Origin: Chryseobacterium viscerum
Lineage (GTDB): Bacteria; Bacteroidota; Bacteroidia; Flavobacteriales; Weeksellaceae
Length of the DNA: 64,000 bases
Direction: 5' to 3'
Assembly: GCF_002899945.2 (NCBI RefSeq)
Contig: NZ_PPEG02000001.1
Span: forward strand, 682,001-746,000
Position numbers and translations under genes: made by a program
In this document: positions 22,986 to 32,686 of the stretch, in pieces
How positions within the stretch are numbered: position 1 is the first letter of the stretch
How the letters are laid out: every line of letters begins with the position of its first letter
The notes under the pieces: generated by a model
Database searches by the model: none
The model's input: the letters and a program-made list of their open reading frames with translations, nothing else
Told to the model about the DNA's origin: nothing

Positions 22986-25900
22986 ATGTCAGAACAACTT
23001 AATTCCGGAACCTACGAAATCATTCAAAACCGTCTGAATGAGCAGAAAAACGACCTGATTCAGAGGCTTCAGAAGCTCAATGAGAACCGTAAAAATATAT
23101 TTGGAGGCGTAGATTTTTCTCTTATTGCCAACGAAAGAATTTCTACAGATCACACGTGTATTGCAAAAGATATCTATTCTTTGGGTGATCAGTTGATATT
23201 TGGTTCCAATGCACATCTTGGGCTTCAGACAGAAATCAACATTTCGGATGTTTTTTCAATCTATAAAATGAATAACAACCGTTTTGAACCTCAGGACTAT
23301 ACCTTAATCAATGATGAGGTGTTTATTGACGAGTTCAAAAACCTTTACAAATATTACAGAAATACATTCTTTGCCAGATTCGCCTTTACGGAAAACTATC
23401 TGTATATGGTTTTTCAACTGTCAGAAAGTACGACAGATATCAAAGCTTTTAAATGGCTTATTAAAGAAAATAAGCTTATTTACATCAACTCCAGAAGTGC
23501 TTCAGAAACGGCATATCCTCCTCAGCACGTTTTTGTATGGACAAAGGCAACAAGAGATATGCAGCGGTCGGGAAAACATCCGCATATTTCATTAGCAGAT
23601 AAAGTTTTTGTAGAAAGTATTGGCGGAGATATTACCATCAAAGTAGAAGACAATACAGATACGGGAAAAGGGATTTATTCCGAAGATGTACTCCATAAAG
23701 ACCAGAATCTTGATGATGCAGAGATCCATTTCTGCGATCTGGATAATCTTGTTTTGTTTAAAATAAAGCCTTACCAGGAAACAGAACGTTATTTCATTTA
23801 TAACCACAAAGAAAAAAAGGTTTCCAGAGCAGATGCCCTGAAATATTCAGGACTTTTGCTTCCGGAAAATCAAGGGGTATTATTTTCCAACGGATATGCC
23901 CTTCAAACCGGAGGATTAAAAGTTATTTCTCAGGACGAGAACAGACTTTACTATCTGAAAACCGTTATAGAGCCTAACGGTGAGAATTTTTTATATGTTT
24001 TCTATGATGATAAAACCAACAATTATCAGCTGATTTCCTATAATATCATCACACAGACCATAGAAACCCCCATTAGATGCAGTGGATTTACCTTTCTCAA
24101 CGACGGAAAGCTGATCTATCTCAGAGAAAGTATTGAAACAACCAAACACCATCTGGCTCAGATCTGGCAGACCCCATTTTCCAAAGAACTGGCTCCCAAT
24201 ATTGAAAAAGCAGACAGTTTATTATACAAAATAGGAAATAAAGATATAGTCCGGGTAATGGCAGAAAGCCAGGAGCTGATCACACTTCTCAATAAAAAAG
24301 ATTCATACAGTGGTCTTTATGATGATATTGTGAAGCTTTCCACCTTTATTCTGGATACGTATTATTTCCTGAATGAAGATGAAGTTCAGAAGTTGGATGT
24401 CCCCTTGAAAGAGATCAGAGGGATTGCCCATTCCGCAATCAATGAATACGAAAAAGTAGTAGAGCAGAAGAAGAACACGGAAGAAGCTTTAGAAAAGATA
24501 AAACATGCTTGTGAAAAAATTCTGGACGATACCAAAAGGCTTCACTATTCACAGCTGACAGAATATATTGATGCCCTTTCGCAGATCAGAGCGTTAAGAG
24601 GAGATGTTGCAGGCGCAAGAGAACTTAAATATGCGGATACCGCTTTGCTGGATTCACTGGATAAATCCCTTGCAGACCGTTATACAGAACTTTCAAATGC
24701 CTGTGTGGATTTTCTTTTGCAGGAAGGAGCATTGCTGCCTTATGAAGAAAAAGCGCAAAAGATCTCAGAAGATATCATGGCTCTGCAGAAAGCAATTGAT
24801 GCAAAAACAATTGAAGAAAATATCAATATCCTTTCCAGCCAGCTTGAATTACTGGTAGATATTGTCAACAATCTTAAAATAGAAGATACTTCTCAATCTA
24901 CTCAGATCATAGAAAACATATCGCTGATCTTTGCAAGACTGAATCAGGAAAGGCTGGAACTCAGCAAAAGAAAAAGAGAAATTTCAGGAAAAGAACTGGC
25001 TTCAGATTTCCAGGCTCAGATTACCCTATTTGACCAGTCTGTGATCAATTTCCTTGAGCTTTCCCAAACGCCTGAGAAATGTGATGAACATCTCACCAAA
25101 CTTTCTATTCAGCTGGAAGAGATGGAGGCGAAATTTATCGACTTTGAAGAATTTATCCAGCAGATAGAAACCAAAAGAGAAGAAGTCTACGGACATTTCC
25201 AGAACAAAAGAGCACAGCTTACCGAATCAAGAAATAAAAGAACTCAGAACCTGTTCGATTCCGCACAGAGAATTCTGAAATCCGTACAGACCAAAGCAGA
25301 ATCTTTAGACTCTGAAAATGAGATCAATGGCTATTTTGCTGCAGATCTGATGGTTGAAAAGGTAAGAGATCTTTCAAGACAGCTCTCAGAACTGGAAGAT
25401 TCGGCAAAATCGGAAGAGATTCAGACCCTTTTGAAAACCTCTCAGCAGGAAGCCGTAAGAAAGCTTAAAGATAAAAAAGAGATCTATACAGATGGTGAAA
25501 GCATCATTACATTAGGAGACTATAAATTTGCGGTTAACCAGCAGAAACTGGATCTTACCCTGGTTTTGAGAAATGCTCAATATTATTACCACCTTACCGG
25601 AACCAGTTTTTATGAACCTCTGAACTTCACCACAGAGGAATTCAAAGAAGTCTGGAATCAGGAATTTGTTTCAGAAAACAGCAAGGTAAAAAGATTTGAA
25701 TATCTGGCCTGGAATGTATTTTCTGCCCATAAGGAAGTGGCTGCGGAGATGCAAAACGAACAAGCTGTACAACAATTCACGGCCGAACATTTCGGAGAAG
25801 GTTTAGTAAAAGGAATTCATGATAAAGATGCCCAAAGCATTGTAATGAAACTTCAGCAGATGCACAATGAGCTGGGACTGATGAGGTTCACGGCACAGGA

Positions 25901-27788
25901 GAGGGCATTAGCACAGCTTTTCTGGTTTTTTCTGGAAAATGAAAGAAAAGAATATTATGCTAAACAGTTTGAAGCGGCAGCCATTATTGCCCAATCATTT
26001 ACTGTAAAACAGGGGTTTGAGTATTTAAGCAGGGAATTGTCACAGGAAATGAATGCTTTTGCATCATCTCATGGCGTTTTTGCAGATACAGATTATATCA
26101 GCGCTGCCCTATACCTGAAACAGGAAGACAAAGACAACTTCCTGATCTCAGAAAAAGCAGGTGCTTTATATGAATTATTCTTGAAAGAGCTGAAAGAAAA
26201 GGGCAGAGATCTTGAGTTTATTGCGCAGTTACAGGCTATGTATCAGTATCCTTCAGCTTGTTATTATATTGCTGAAAGCGCATTACAGGCCTTTGATTCC
26301 GAAGCGGATCAAAATATCATAAAGGAGACCGCAGGATTTATCATTACCCAAAGGTTTGATCCCAAAAATATCAAAAGTATCTCTTTTGAAGTAGCCATAA
26401 AAGAACTAAGATCTCTTGAAAAGGACACAGAATATCATCTTAACTATTTTGAATTCGTATCCCGCCTGAACCATTTTAATACAGTCACGGTTCCAAAGTA
26501 TAAACAATTACAGGAATTAAAATACAAATGGGTAAGCGACAAGAAAAAAGCACTCAAACTAGATACTTTTAAGACTCAGGTATTAAGCTCATTCGTGAGA
26601 AATAAACTGATCAATGATGTTTATTTTCCTTTGATTGGAGCCAATCTGGCCAAACAATTAGGAACAGCAGGTTCAGACAAAAGAACAGACAGAATGGGAA
26701 TGCTTCTTCTCGTATCTCCACCAGGTTATGGAAAAACAACCCTGATGGAATATATGGCGGAGCGTATGGGATTGGTATTTATGAAAATAAATGGACCGTC
26801 TTTAGGGTATGATATTGTATCCACAGATCCTGCAGAAGCCAAAAATGCAGGAGCAAGACAGGAGCTTGAAAAGCTGAACCTTGCGCTGGAAATGGGGGAT
26901 AACGTCATGTTATATCTGGATGATATCCAGCACTGTAACCCTGAGTTTTTACAGAAATTCATCTCCCTTGCTGATGGACAGAGAAAAATTGAAGGGATCT
27001 ATAATGGGGAAAGTAAAACATATGACCTTCGATCCAAGCGATTCTGTCTGGTAATGGCAGGAAACCCATATACCGAGAATGGAGAGAAATTTAAAATCCC
27101 GGATATGCTTGCCAACCGTTCAGATACGTACAACCTGGGAGAAATATCGGGATCAAAAACAACTCTTTTTGATCTGAGCCTTATTGAAAATGCCCTGATG
27201 TCTAATGAATATCTGACCCGATTGACCCATCCGGGAATGGAGAATCTTTATGAATTGTATGACTGTGTGATGACCGATAATCCTGCGGATAACCTGAAAG
27301 GAAACTTTAGTTCAAATGAAATCGCTGATTTTAGAGCAGTATTACACAATACCATCATGGTAAGAAATATGGTTTTAAAGGTCAATAAAGAATATATTGC
27401 ATCTGCTGCCATGTCAGATGATTACAGGAATGAACCACCATTCAAACTGCAGGGATCTTATCGTAATATGAATAAGCTTATTGCACAGATCCAGCCGATC
27501 CTGAAAACGAATGAAGTCGTTCAGATTGTATTGAATCATTATCAGAACGAATCTCAGACCCTGACGACAGGAGCAGAATCTAATATGCTGAAATTGAAAG
27601 AGCTGATAGGTGCTATTTCAGAAGAAGAGAGAGGACGTTGGGAGGAAATCAAGAAGACTTTTGTAAAAAACAAAACTTTAAAAGGCTTAGGAGAAAACGA
27701 CAGGATGTCACAGATTGTAGCGCTGCTGGCTCAGTTTGGTGACGGATTAGAAGGGATCAAAGAAGTCCTGAAAAAAGCAGAACAATAA
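22986..27788 (+). CDS. Giant AAA-type ATPase of the PspA-flotillin operon ('DNA repair ATPase' family)
   Basis: 1600 residues. The N-terminal part (about 1-430) is beta-rich. A long coiled-coil region spans about 450-860. The C-terminal third holds an AAA module with Walker A 'SPPGYGKTT' (about 1244), Walker B 'NVMLYLDDIQHC' and a sensor region 'CLVMAGNPYTENGEKFKI'. Databases call relatives 'DNA repair ATPase', but I see no nuclease or helicase motif. Its repeated place beside PspA and flotillin suggests a membrane-remodelling or disaggregating motor, perhaps Vps4-like towards PspA polymers (inference). A terminator follows at 27811. Confidence 0.85.
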   Translation: MSEQLNSGTYEIIQNRLNEQKNDLIQRLQKLNENRKNIFGGVDFSLIANERISTDHTCIAKDIYSLGDQLIFGSNAHLGLQTEINISDVFSIYKMNNNRFEPQDYTLINDEVFIDEFKNLYKYYRNTFFARFAFTENYLYMVFQLSESTTDIKAFKWLIKENKLIYINSRSASETAYPPQHVFVWTKATRDMQRSGKHPHISLADKVFVESIGGDITIKVEDNTDTGKGIYSEDVLHKDQNLDDAEIHFCDLDNLVLFKIKPYQETERYFIYNHKEKKVSRADALKYSGLLLPENQGVLFSNGYALQTGGLKVISQDENRLYYLKTVIEPNGENFLYVFYDDKTNNYQLISYNIITQTIETPIRCSGFTFLNDGKLIYLRESIETTKHHLAQIWQTPFSKELAPNIEKADSLLYKIGNKDIVRVMAESQELITLLNKKDSYSGLYDDIVKLSTFILDTYYFLNEDEVQKLDVPLKEIRGIAHSAINEYEKVVEQKKNTEEALEKIKHACEKILDDTKRLHYSQLTEYIDALSQIRALRGDVAGARELKYADTALLDSLDKSLADRYTELSNACVDFLLQEGALLPYEEKAQKISEDIMALQKAIDAKTIEENINILSSQLELLVDIVNNLKIEDTSQSTQIIENISLIFARLNQERLELSKRKREISGKELASDFQAQITLFDQSVINFLELSQTPEKCDEHLTKLSIQLEEMEAKFIDFEEFIQQIETKREEVYGHFQNKRAQLTESRNKRTQNLFDSAQRILKSVQTKAESLDSENEINGYFAADLMVEKVRDLSRQLSELEDSAKSEEIQTLLKTSQQEAVRKLKDKKEIYTDGESIITLGDYKFAVNQQKLDLTLVLRNAQYYYHLTGTSFYEPLNFTTEEFKEVWNQEFVSENSKVKRFEYLAWNVFSAHKEVAAEMQNEQAVQQFTAEHFGEGLVKGIHDKDAQSIVMKLQQMHNELGLMRFTAQERALAQLFWFFLENERKEYYAKQFEAAAIIAQSFTVKQGFEYLSRELSQEMNAFASSHGVFADTDYISAALYLKQEDKDNFLISEKAGALYELFLKELKEKGRDLEFIAQLQAMYQYPSACYYIAESALQAFDSEADQNIIKETAGFIITQRFDPKNIKSISFEVAIKELRSLEKDTEYHLNYFEFVSRLNHFNTVTVPKYKQLQELKYKWVSDKKKALKLDTFKTQVLSSFVRNKLINDVYFPLIGANLAKQLGTAGSDKRTDRMGMLLLVSPPGYGKTTLMEYMAERMGLVFMKINGPSLGYDIVSTDPAEAKNAGARQELEKLNLALEMGDNVMLYLDDIQHCNPEFLQKFISLADGQRKIEGIYNGESKTYDLRSKRFCLVMAGNPYTENGEKFKIPDMLANRSDTYNLGEISGSKTTLFDLSLIENALMSNEYLTRLTHPGMENLYELYDCVMTDNPADNLKGNFSSNEIADFRAVLHNTIMVRNMVLKVNKEYIASAAMSDDYRNEPPFKLQGSYRNMNKLIAQIQPILKTNEVVQIVLNHYQNESQTLTTGAESNMLKLKELIGAISEEERGRWEEIKKTFVKNKTLKGLGENDRMSQIVALLAQFGDGLEGIKEVLKKAEQ

Positions 27789-27810
27789 CCATGAAACTTT
27801 AAATAGTTGC

Positions 27811-27845
27811 AAACAGGCTGTTTCAGATAGAAGCAGCCTGTTTTG
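27811..27845 (+). terminator. Terminator after the PspA-flotillin-ATPase operon
   Basis: A 10-bp stem AAACAGGCTG / CAGCCTGTTT with a 13-base loop, ending in TTTTG, 23 bp after the ATPase stop. Confidence 0.75.
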
Positions 27846-27992
27846 TATTCCTATGCTTTTGTCAATCTTACAGTCACCAGCTCTTCATGAGAAAAATCTG
27901 CTCCATCTGCGAGAGTAAAAATGATTACATAAAAAATTCTGTACCCATAATATTGTATAGTTCTGTATCTGTATCCAAGATTAAATACTCCA

Positions 27993-28000
27993 TAATTTTG
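27993..28000 (+). promoter_or_regulatory. -7 box TAATTTTG
   Basis: A TAnnTTTG match 19 bp before the ATG at 28020. No clear -33 element. Confidence 0.5.
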
Positions 28001-28019
28001 TTTAGCTAAAGAAGAAAAT

Positions 28020-28388
28020 ATGGAAACCATCGTTCAACGTCAGATACAATTCCAATATGCTGAAGCTTATATATCAGATATGTGGATGCTGAAAAATATT
28101 TTTCTGGAGACACAGAATTTGAAGAAAGCGGATCGGAATTTCGGACTTCCTTTTCTTTTGGCTAAAAATGGAAATAAAGTAATTGCTTTTGCCAGTCTTA
28201 TTATGAGTGAAAAAGGGGAAATCTCTTTTAAAATTTATAATAAACACAGAATGTCAGAAGCAGAAATGGAGAACTTTTTTTCCAGTGCTGAAAGATATTG
28301 TAAAAAGAATAATACTCCCAATTTCAGAGATCCGGAACAATTGAAAAGCAGTATCAATCGAATGATCAGCTGGCTGAATCTTGAATAG
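28020..28388 (+). CDS. Hypothetical protein (122 aa)
   Basis: A soluble, mixed alpha/beta protein with no signal peptide and no motif I recognise. The central strand pair 'PFLLAKNGNKVIAFASLIM' followed by 'GEISFKIYNKH' faintly resembles the core of a GNAT-like or small beta-sheet fold. The C-terminal 40 residues are helical. Its own -7 box and a short gap (39 bp) to the MocR-type gene suggest that the two might be co-transcribed. Confidence 0.6.
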   Translation: METIVQRQIQFQYAEAYISDMWMLKNIFLETQNLKKADRNFGLPFLLAKNGNKVIAFASLIMSEKGEISFKIYNKHRMSEAEMENFFSSAERYCKKNNTPNFRDPEQLKSSINRMISWLNLE

Positions 28389-28427
28389 AACCCGTATAAA
28401 ATTGTACATTTACTTAAAACCGTATTC

Positions 28428-29843
28428 ATGCCGAAAGATGTTCTATACCTTAAAATAGCCAATTCTGTTACAGAGCAGATCAAAAGCGAAACACTGCAGT
28501 TTGGAGACAGACTGCCTTCGCTCAGAAGTGCCCAGAAATTGTATAACGTAAGTTTGAACACCATAAAGCAGGCTTATATGGAACTGGAAAGCCGTTCCCT
28601 GGTAGAATCACGCCCCAAGTATGGATATTATGTAAGCCAGACTTCCCAGCGAAAGCTTGCGCTACCGTCCGTTACCCAGATGAAGGTTTCGGAAAGTAAG
28701 AATACACCACAGGATTTAATTGATAAAGTATTTGGAAGCATTGGAGGTACAGATGTTACGCAGTTTGCATTAGGTATTCCCGGAAAAAGCCTTCTTCCGG
28801 TTGCCAAGATGAAGAAATGTATGATTGACGTGATGAAAAGGAAGAGTGACAGCGGAACCAATTACGAACCTGTACAGGGAAGCGAAGTGCTGCGTCGGGA
28901 AATTGCCAAATGGTCAATGGTCATGGAAGGGAGAATCACAGAAGATGATCTGGTCATTACTTCCGGTGCAATGAATGCTGTTTATAACTGTTTAATGGCT
29001 GTCACGCAGCCCGGAGACTCAGTAGCGGTAGAAAGTCCCGTGTATTTTGGAATTCTTCAGGCGATTCAGTTATTAGGATTGAAAGCTGTGGAAATTCCTA
29101 CACATCCCATCACAGGAGTAGATTTGGACGCCTTGAAAAAGGTACTTCCGAAGCTCTCTGCATGTTGTTTTGTGGTGAACTATAATAATCCGCTGGGATT
29201 TCAGATGCCTGATGAGAACAAAAAAGAGCTGGTAAAAATGCTTACTGAGCACAACGTTCCTTTGGTTGAAGATGATGTGTACGGAAATATTTATTTCGGG
29301 GCAGGAAGACCGAAACCTTGTAAATTTTATGATGAAGCAGGAATTGTAATGTGGGTAGGCTCCGTTTCCAAAACATTAGCTCCGGGCTTTAGAGTAGGAT
29401 GGGTGGCCCCCGGAAAGTTTAAAGAGAAAATTATCCGTCAGAAACTGGTTCAGACGGTAAGCGGACCTTCCTTGTTTTCAGATGTGATTGCGGATTTTCT
29501 TGCGCATGGTCGCTATGATCATCACTTGATGACGTTCAGGAAAAAGCTGTATGCTAATTATCTGCAGATTCAGAAGTCGGTGACCCAATATTTTCCGGAT
29601 AATACCAAAATTTCAGAACCCAAAGGAGGTTTTATGCTTTGGCTGGAGCTGGATAAGAGAATCTGTACAGAAGATCTTTATGATAAAGCTGTCAGTCAGA
29701 AGGTAAACTTTGCCCCTGGAAGAATGTTTTCACAATATAACCAGTATCAGAACTGTATGCGGTTGAATTACGCCCTGGAATGGACAGACCGCGTAGAAAG
29801 TGACCTGGAAAAACTGGGAAAAATGATTAAAAATAGAATTTAA
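28428..29843 (+). CDS. MocR/PdxR-type regulator: GntR HTH fused to PLP aminotransferase
   Basis: 471 residues. The N-terminal winged HTH (about 1-75) shows the GntR signature 'GDRLPSLRSAQKLYNVSLNT' and 'AYMELESRSLVESRPKYGYY'. The fold type I aminotransferase domain holds 'TSGAMNAVYNCLMAVTQPGD', 'NYNNPLGFQMP' and the PLP-lysine motif 'GSVSKTLAPGFRVGW' (about Lys315). MocR proteins use PLP or amino-acid aldimines as effectors. Neighbouring genes do not reveal the target, as no pdxST genes are nearby. It is followed 14 bp later by a GNAT gene, likely in the same transcript. Confidence 0.92.
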   Translation: MPKDVLYLKIANSVTEQIKSETLQFGDRLPSLRSAQKLYNVSLNTIKQAYMELESRSLVESRPKYGYYVSQTSQRKLALPSVTQMKVSESKNTPQDLIDKVFGSIGGTDVTQFALGIPGKSLLPVAKMKKCMIDVMKRKSDSGTNYEPVQGSEVLRREIAKWSMVMEGRITEDDLVITSGAMNAVYNCLMAVTQPGDSVAVESPVYFGILQAIQLLGLKAVEIPTHPITGVDLDALKKVLPKLSACCFVVNYNNPLGFQMPDENKKELVKMLTEHNVPLVEDDVYGNIYFGAGRPKPCKFYDEAGIVMWVGSVSKTLAPGFRVGWVAPGKFKEKIIRQKLVQTVSGPSLFSDVIADFLAHGRYDHHLMTFRKKLYANYLQIQKSVTQYFPDNTKISEPKGGFMLWLELDKRICTEDLYDKAVSQKVNFAPGRMFSQYNQYQNCMRLNYALEWTDRVESDLEKLGKMIKNRI

Positions 29844-29857
29844 TACCATTTAAAGAG

Positions 29858-30343
29858 ATGAATGATATGAATAATGAAGTAACAATAATAAGTTATCAAC
29901 CTGAGTATAAAGAAGTTTTCAAAGTTTTGAATGAAGAATGGATCAAAACGTTCTTTGTGATGGAACCAGGAGATTATAAACTGCTGGATCATCCGGAAGA
30001 GGAAATTTTAAATAAAGGTGGACATATTGCTTTTGCTTTGCTGAATGGAGAAGCAGTAGGAACCTGTGCCCTGGTAAAAACGGAGGATAATCCTCTTACT
30101 TTTGAGTTGTCCAAGATGGCTGTGAGTCCTAAAGCTCAAGGTAAAAAGTTGGGCTACCTGCTGGGAAATGCATTGGTTGAAAAAGCGAAAGAGCTTAATG
30201 CAGAAAAAGTCTTTTTAGTGACCAATTCTATTTTGGTTCCGGCTATTAAACTATATGAAAAATTAGGCTTTATTCATACTCCTATCGGCAAAGCTGAGTA
30301 TGATCGTGCAGATGTTCGAATGGAGTTGATTTTCAGCAAATAA
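29858..30343 (+). CDS. GNAT family N-acetyltransferase
   Basis: 161 residues with the complete GNAT core: 'GEAVGTCALVKT' (strand beta4), 'ELSKMAVSPKAQGKKLGYLL' with the acetyl-CoA loop Q/R-x-x-G-x-G/A (QGKKLG), and 'LVTNSILVPAIKLYEKLGF'. Small-molecule or protein N-acetylation is likely, with unknown substrate. It lies 14 bp after the MocR-type gene, so it may be its regulated partner. Confidence 0.88.
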   Translation: MNDMNNEVTIISYQPEYKEVFKVLNEEWIKTFFVMEPGDYKLLDHPEEEILNKGGHIAFALLNGEAVGTCALVKTEDNPLTFELSKMAVSPKAQGKKLGYLLGNALVEKAKELNAEKVFLVTNSILVPAIKLYEKLGFIHTPIGKAEYDRADVRMELIFSK

Positions 30344-30344
30344 G

Positions 30345-30391
30345 CAAAAAAAATATTAGAACTCGGATAAGAATATCCTTGTTCTAATATT
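30345..30391 (-). terminator. Terminator between convergent genes
   Basis: A strong hairpin with outer arms AATATTAGAAC / GTTCTAATATT and inner arms GGATA / TATCC. On the minus strand it is followed by TTTTTTTTGC, so it terminates the phosphatase-superfamily gene. On the plus strand only a weak T-run follows. Confidence 0.75.
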
Positions 30392-30419
30392 AAAATTAAA
30401 TCTAATTGCTTTACTGTTT

Positions 30420-32273
30420 TTATCTCTTGATAAAAGTCTTGGTCAGTGACTTTTTGCTTCCGTTGATTTTAATGAAATATACCCCTGCCGGAATATTTCC
30501 AATATTGATTTTTTCATCATAAAAACCTCTCGAAGACTGTAAACGGGTTGTAGAAACAAGAGCCCCTTTGCTATCGATAATTTCTGCTTTAATTTCCTTA
30601 TCATCAGACTTGTACTGAATTCCGATGAATGTTGAAATAGGATTGGGGTATACCTTAAAATCATTAGTTGTTGCCTTCGTTTCTTTTGTTGTCAGAACCT
30701 CGTTGATACAAGCAGGAATTCTGTTGATTCCATCAATTCCCCATGAAGACTGTACCGGAATACAAAGCCAGTTCAATACCGTAGGGAAGTGGTCGGTTTC
30801 TCTTGTTGTTGAGGTATAATCGTAAACTTTAAAATTGTTGACAGTATTGGCATTATACGTTGGAGAACCTGTCACCGTCATGTTATTGCCATTTGGACTT
30901 GAATCTGTCAACGTATTTCCTGAGGTCTCATTGCATCTCCAATTGCCCAATAACTGAGAATAATAAGGATGCGAAGGTGTAATATCCTGGTTAGCCCAGT
31001 TCACGATAACATCATTGGGAAGAGCAGATTTCCAGACTCTTACATCTTTATAAGAAGCGGCAAGATTGATCCCGTAGGTATTGGTTCCATCCTGATTTAG
31101 TGTGAAAGGAAGCCCGGAATCAATATTTCCAATGGTATTCATTTTAGCAAAAGTCACAGGAACACCATCTTCATAAAGGGTTACAAGACCATCTCTGTCA
31201 AAGCTGGCAGCAATATGTTTCCACTTATTGGTTTCCACTTTTCCGCCCACAAGATCAATTCTATTGGTACCGTCACCAATATTCATCTTGAAAGTCTGCC
31301 CGGAATATCCTGAGAAAATAATCCCTTTATTTTTTCCGTTTGCCCAGTTTTTATTCCCAATCATCGCCGGATCACTGGAGTAGGCTGTATTAGGTTTTAC
31401 CCAAAATTCAATCGTAAAATCCTGATTCGATCCAAAATTAAAAGGAGTCTGGTTAGCAGGTTTTGCATAAGTTCCCGCCGGGAAATTCAACTGATTAAAC
31501 GTTTTGTTAGATTCCAGAACAGTTTTGCTGATCTGTTGTGGTGTAAATCCGGGATTGGAATACACCGTAAAAATATTTCTTTCTGAAAGATTTCCTCCTC
31601 CGTGAGAGCTTTCAATAGCTCCGTGATCTGTGGTCAGTACTACCAGCCAGTCTTCATTATTATAGGAAGGCCTGTTTTTCATAGCGGCCACAATTTCTCC
31701 TATATAAGTATCTGTCGTCTGAATAGAAGATACATATTGTGGAATGCTGGAAGCGAAACCATAAGAATGTCCTGCATGGTCTACATCATCAAAATCTACG
31801 AATAGAATATCAGGATTGTCATTCTGCAAAGCGGTTACGGCTGCATTTTTCACGGCAAGATCTGTTGCCAGATTGGTTTTTACATCAGCATTCTGTACAA
31901 TCTTATCATTGATCGGGGCCCAGTGAGCAAGGGAAATCGTTTTCAGACTGGGATTGAAGGTTTCAGCTCTTGTTAAAAAGTCAGGATAATTGACATAGTT
32001 CGGATTGGTAAAATTATTGTCCTGAACATTGTGTTTGGTATGCCATACACCTGTAAGCATCGTGCTCCATCCGTTTCCACTCCAGGTAGTGGAAGCACAA
32101 AGCCCGTCAATAGAATAGATCGACTGACTGATGAGGTTTTGGATGTTAGGAGCGGGGGTAGACATCATTACATCTGCACGGCATCCGTCAATACCGATAA
32201 AAAGAACTTTTTTGGTCTGAGCTCCAAGGAAACAGCTCATTACAACAGCCATTGAGAATAGTTTTGTTTTCAT
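30420..32273 (-). CDS. Secreted alkaline-phosphatase-superfamily hydrolase with LamG-like domain and T9SS sorting tail
   Basis: 617 residues. The signal peptide MKTKLFSMAVVMSCFLGAQ is followed by a nucleotide-pyrophosphatase/phosphodiesterase-type catalytic domain (about 20-245). Its metal sites are 'FIGIDGCRADVM', 'STTWSGNGWSTMLTGVW' (Thr/Ser nucleophile region), 'DFDDVDHAGHSYG' and 'LTTDHGA'. A concanavalin/LamG_3-like domain lies at about 260-430 ('FGSNQDFTIEFWVKPN'). The C-terminus has a T9SS type A sorting domain ('FKVYPNPISTFIGIQY', 'AGVYFIKINGSKKSLTKTFI'), so it is surface-exposed or secreted. Upstream it shares an operator-like repeat with the nearby phosphonate-type locus. Likely substrates are phosphodiesters or phosphonates outside the cell. 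Confidence 0.9.
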   Translation of the reverse strand: MKTKLFSMAVVMSCFLGAQTKKVLFIGIDGCRADVMMSTPAPNIQNLISQSIYSIDGLCASTTWSGNGWSTMLTGVWHTKHNVQDNNFTNPNYVNYPDFLTRAETFNPSLKTISLAHWAPINDKIVQNADVKTNLATDLAVKNAAVTALQNDNPDILFVDFDDVDHAGHSYGFASSIPQYVSSIQTTDTYIGEIVAAMKNRPSYNNEDWLVVLTTDHGAIESSHGGGNLSERNIFTVYSNPGFTPQQISKTVLESNKTFNQLNFPAGTYAKPANQTPFNFGSNQDFTIEFWVKPNTAYSSDPAMIGNKNWANGKNKGIIFSGYSGQTFKMNIGDGTNRIDLVGGKVETNKWKHIAASFDRDGLVTLYEDGVPVTFAKMNTIGNIDSGLPFTLNQDGTNTYGINLAASYKDVRVWKSALPNDVIVNWANQDITPSHPYYSQLLGNWRCNETSGNTLTDSSPNGNNMTVTGSPTYNANTVNNFKVYDYTSTTRETDHFPTVLNWLCIPVQSSWGIDGINRIPACINEVLTTKETKATTNDFKVYPNPISTFIGIQYKSDDKEIKAEIIDSKGALVSTTRLQSSRGFYDEKINIGNIPAGVYFIKINGSKKSLTKTFIKR

Positions 32274-32301
32274 GGGAAAAAAAGGTTTTTAAATCGTAAA
32301 A

Positions 32302-32358
32302 GTTTACAAATAGTAATTTATTTTTAATAATTGTAAAATTAGTTTACTATTTGTAAAC
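32302..32358. promoter_or_regulatory. Operator-like inverted repeat upstream of the secreted hydrolase gene
   Basis: GTTTACAAATAGTAA (32302-32316) and its exact reverse complement (32344-32358) are centred 42 bp apart, about four helical turns. A 15-base portion (AAAAGTTTACAAATA at 32298-32312) recurs in reverse complement at 38954-38968, upstream of the TonB receptor gene. This suggests one regulator for both, possibly the XRE-cupin protein at 39204. Confidence 0.65.
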
Positions 32359-32686
32359 ATGTGTGAACTGAAAATTAATTTATTGATAATTAAAAAGCTT
32401 ACGAAAAAAGCTTGAATGCTAACCACAAAAGCCACAAAAGAAAATGACATTACTTATTGTAAGCTAAAGACTTTGTGAATAGAAAGTCCACAAAAGCTTG
32501 CCTGAAGTTTCTGGTTTTAATAAATATTCAATCGAACGTACTATATTCCCCTTCTTTGGAGGGGTGGCAAAAATTCAAAGAATTTTTGACGGGGTGGTTA
32601 AAAAAAACACAAACATTTTCAATAGAAGTATCCATGAAAACATTTGTGCCAAGAAGTATTAAAAAAATAGGTTGAAAAAGAGGATG
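32359..32686. repeat. Gene-free stretch holding Bacteroidota-type intergenic repeats
   Basis: 32410-32500 carries AACCACAAAAGCCACAAAAG-like strings. 32548-32597 is a palindromic block with the arms CCCCT..AGGGG, then AAAAATTC / GAATTTTT, ending GACGGGGTGG. Blocks of this look are scattered between genes in flavobacterial genomes. No coding capacity of note. Confidence 0.55.
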
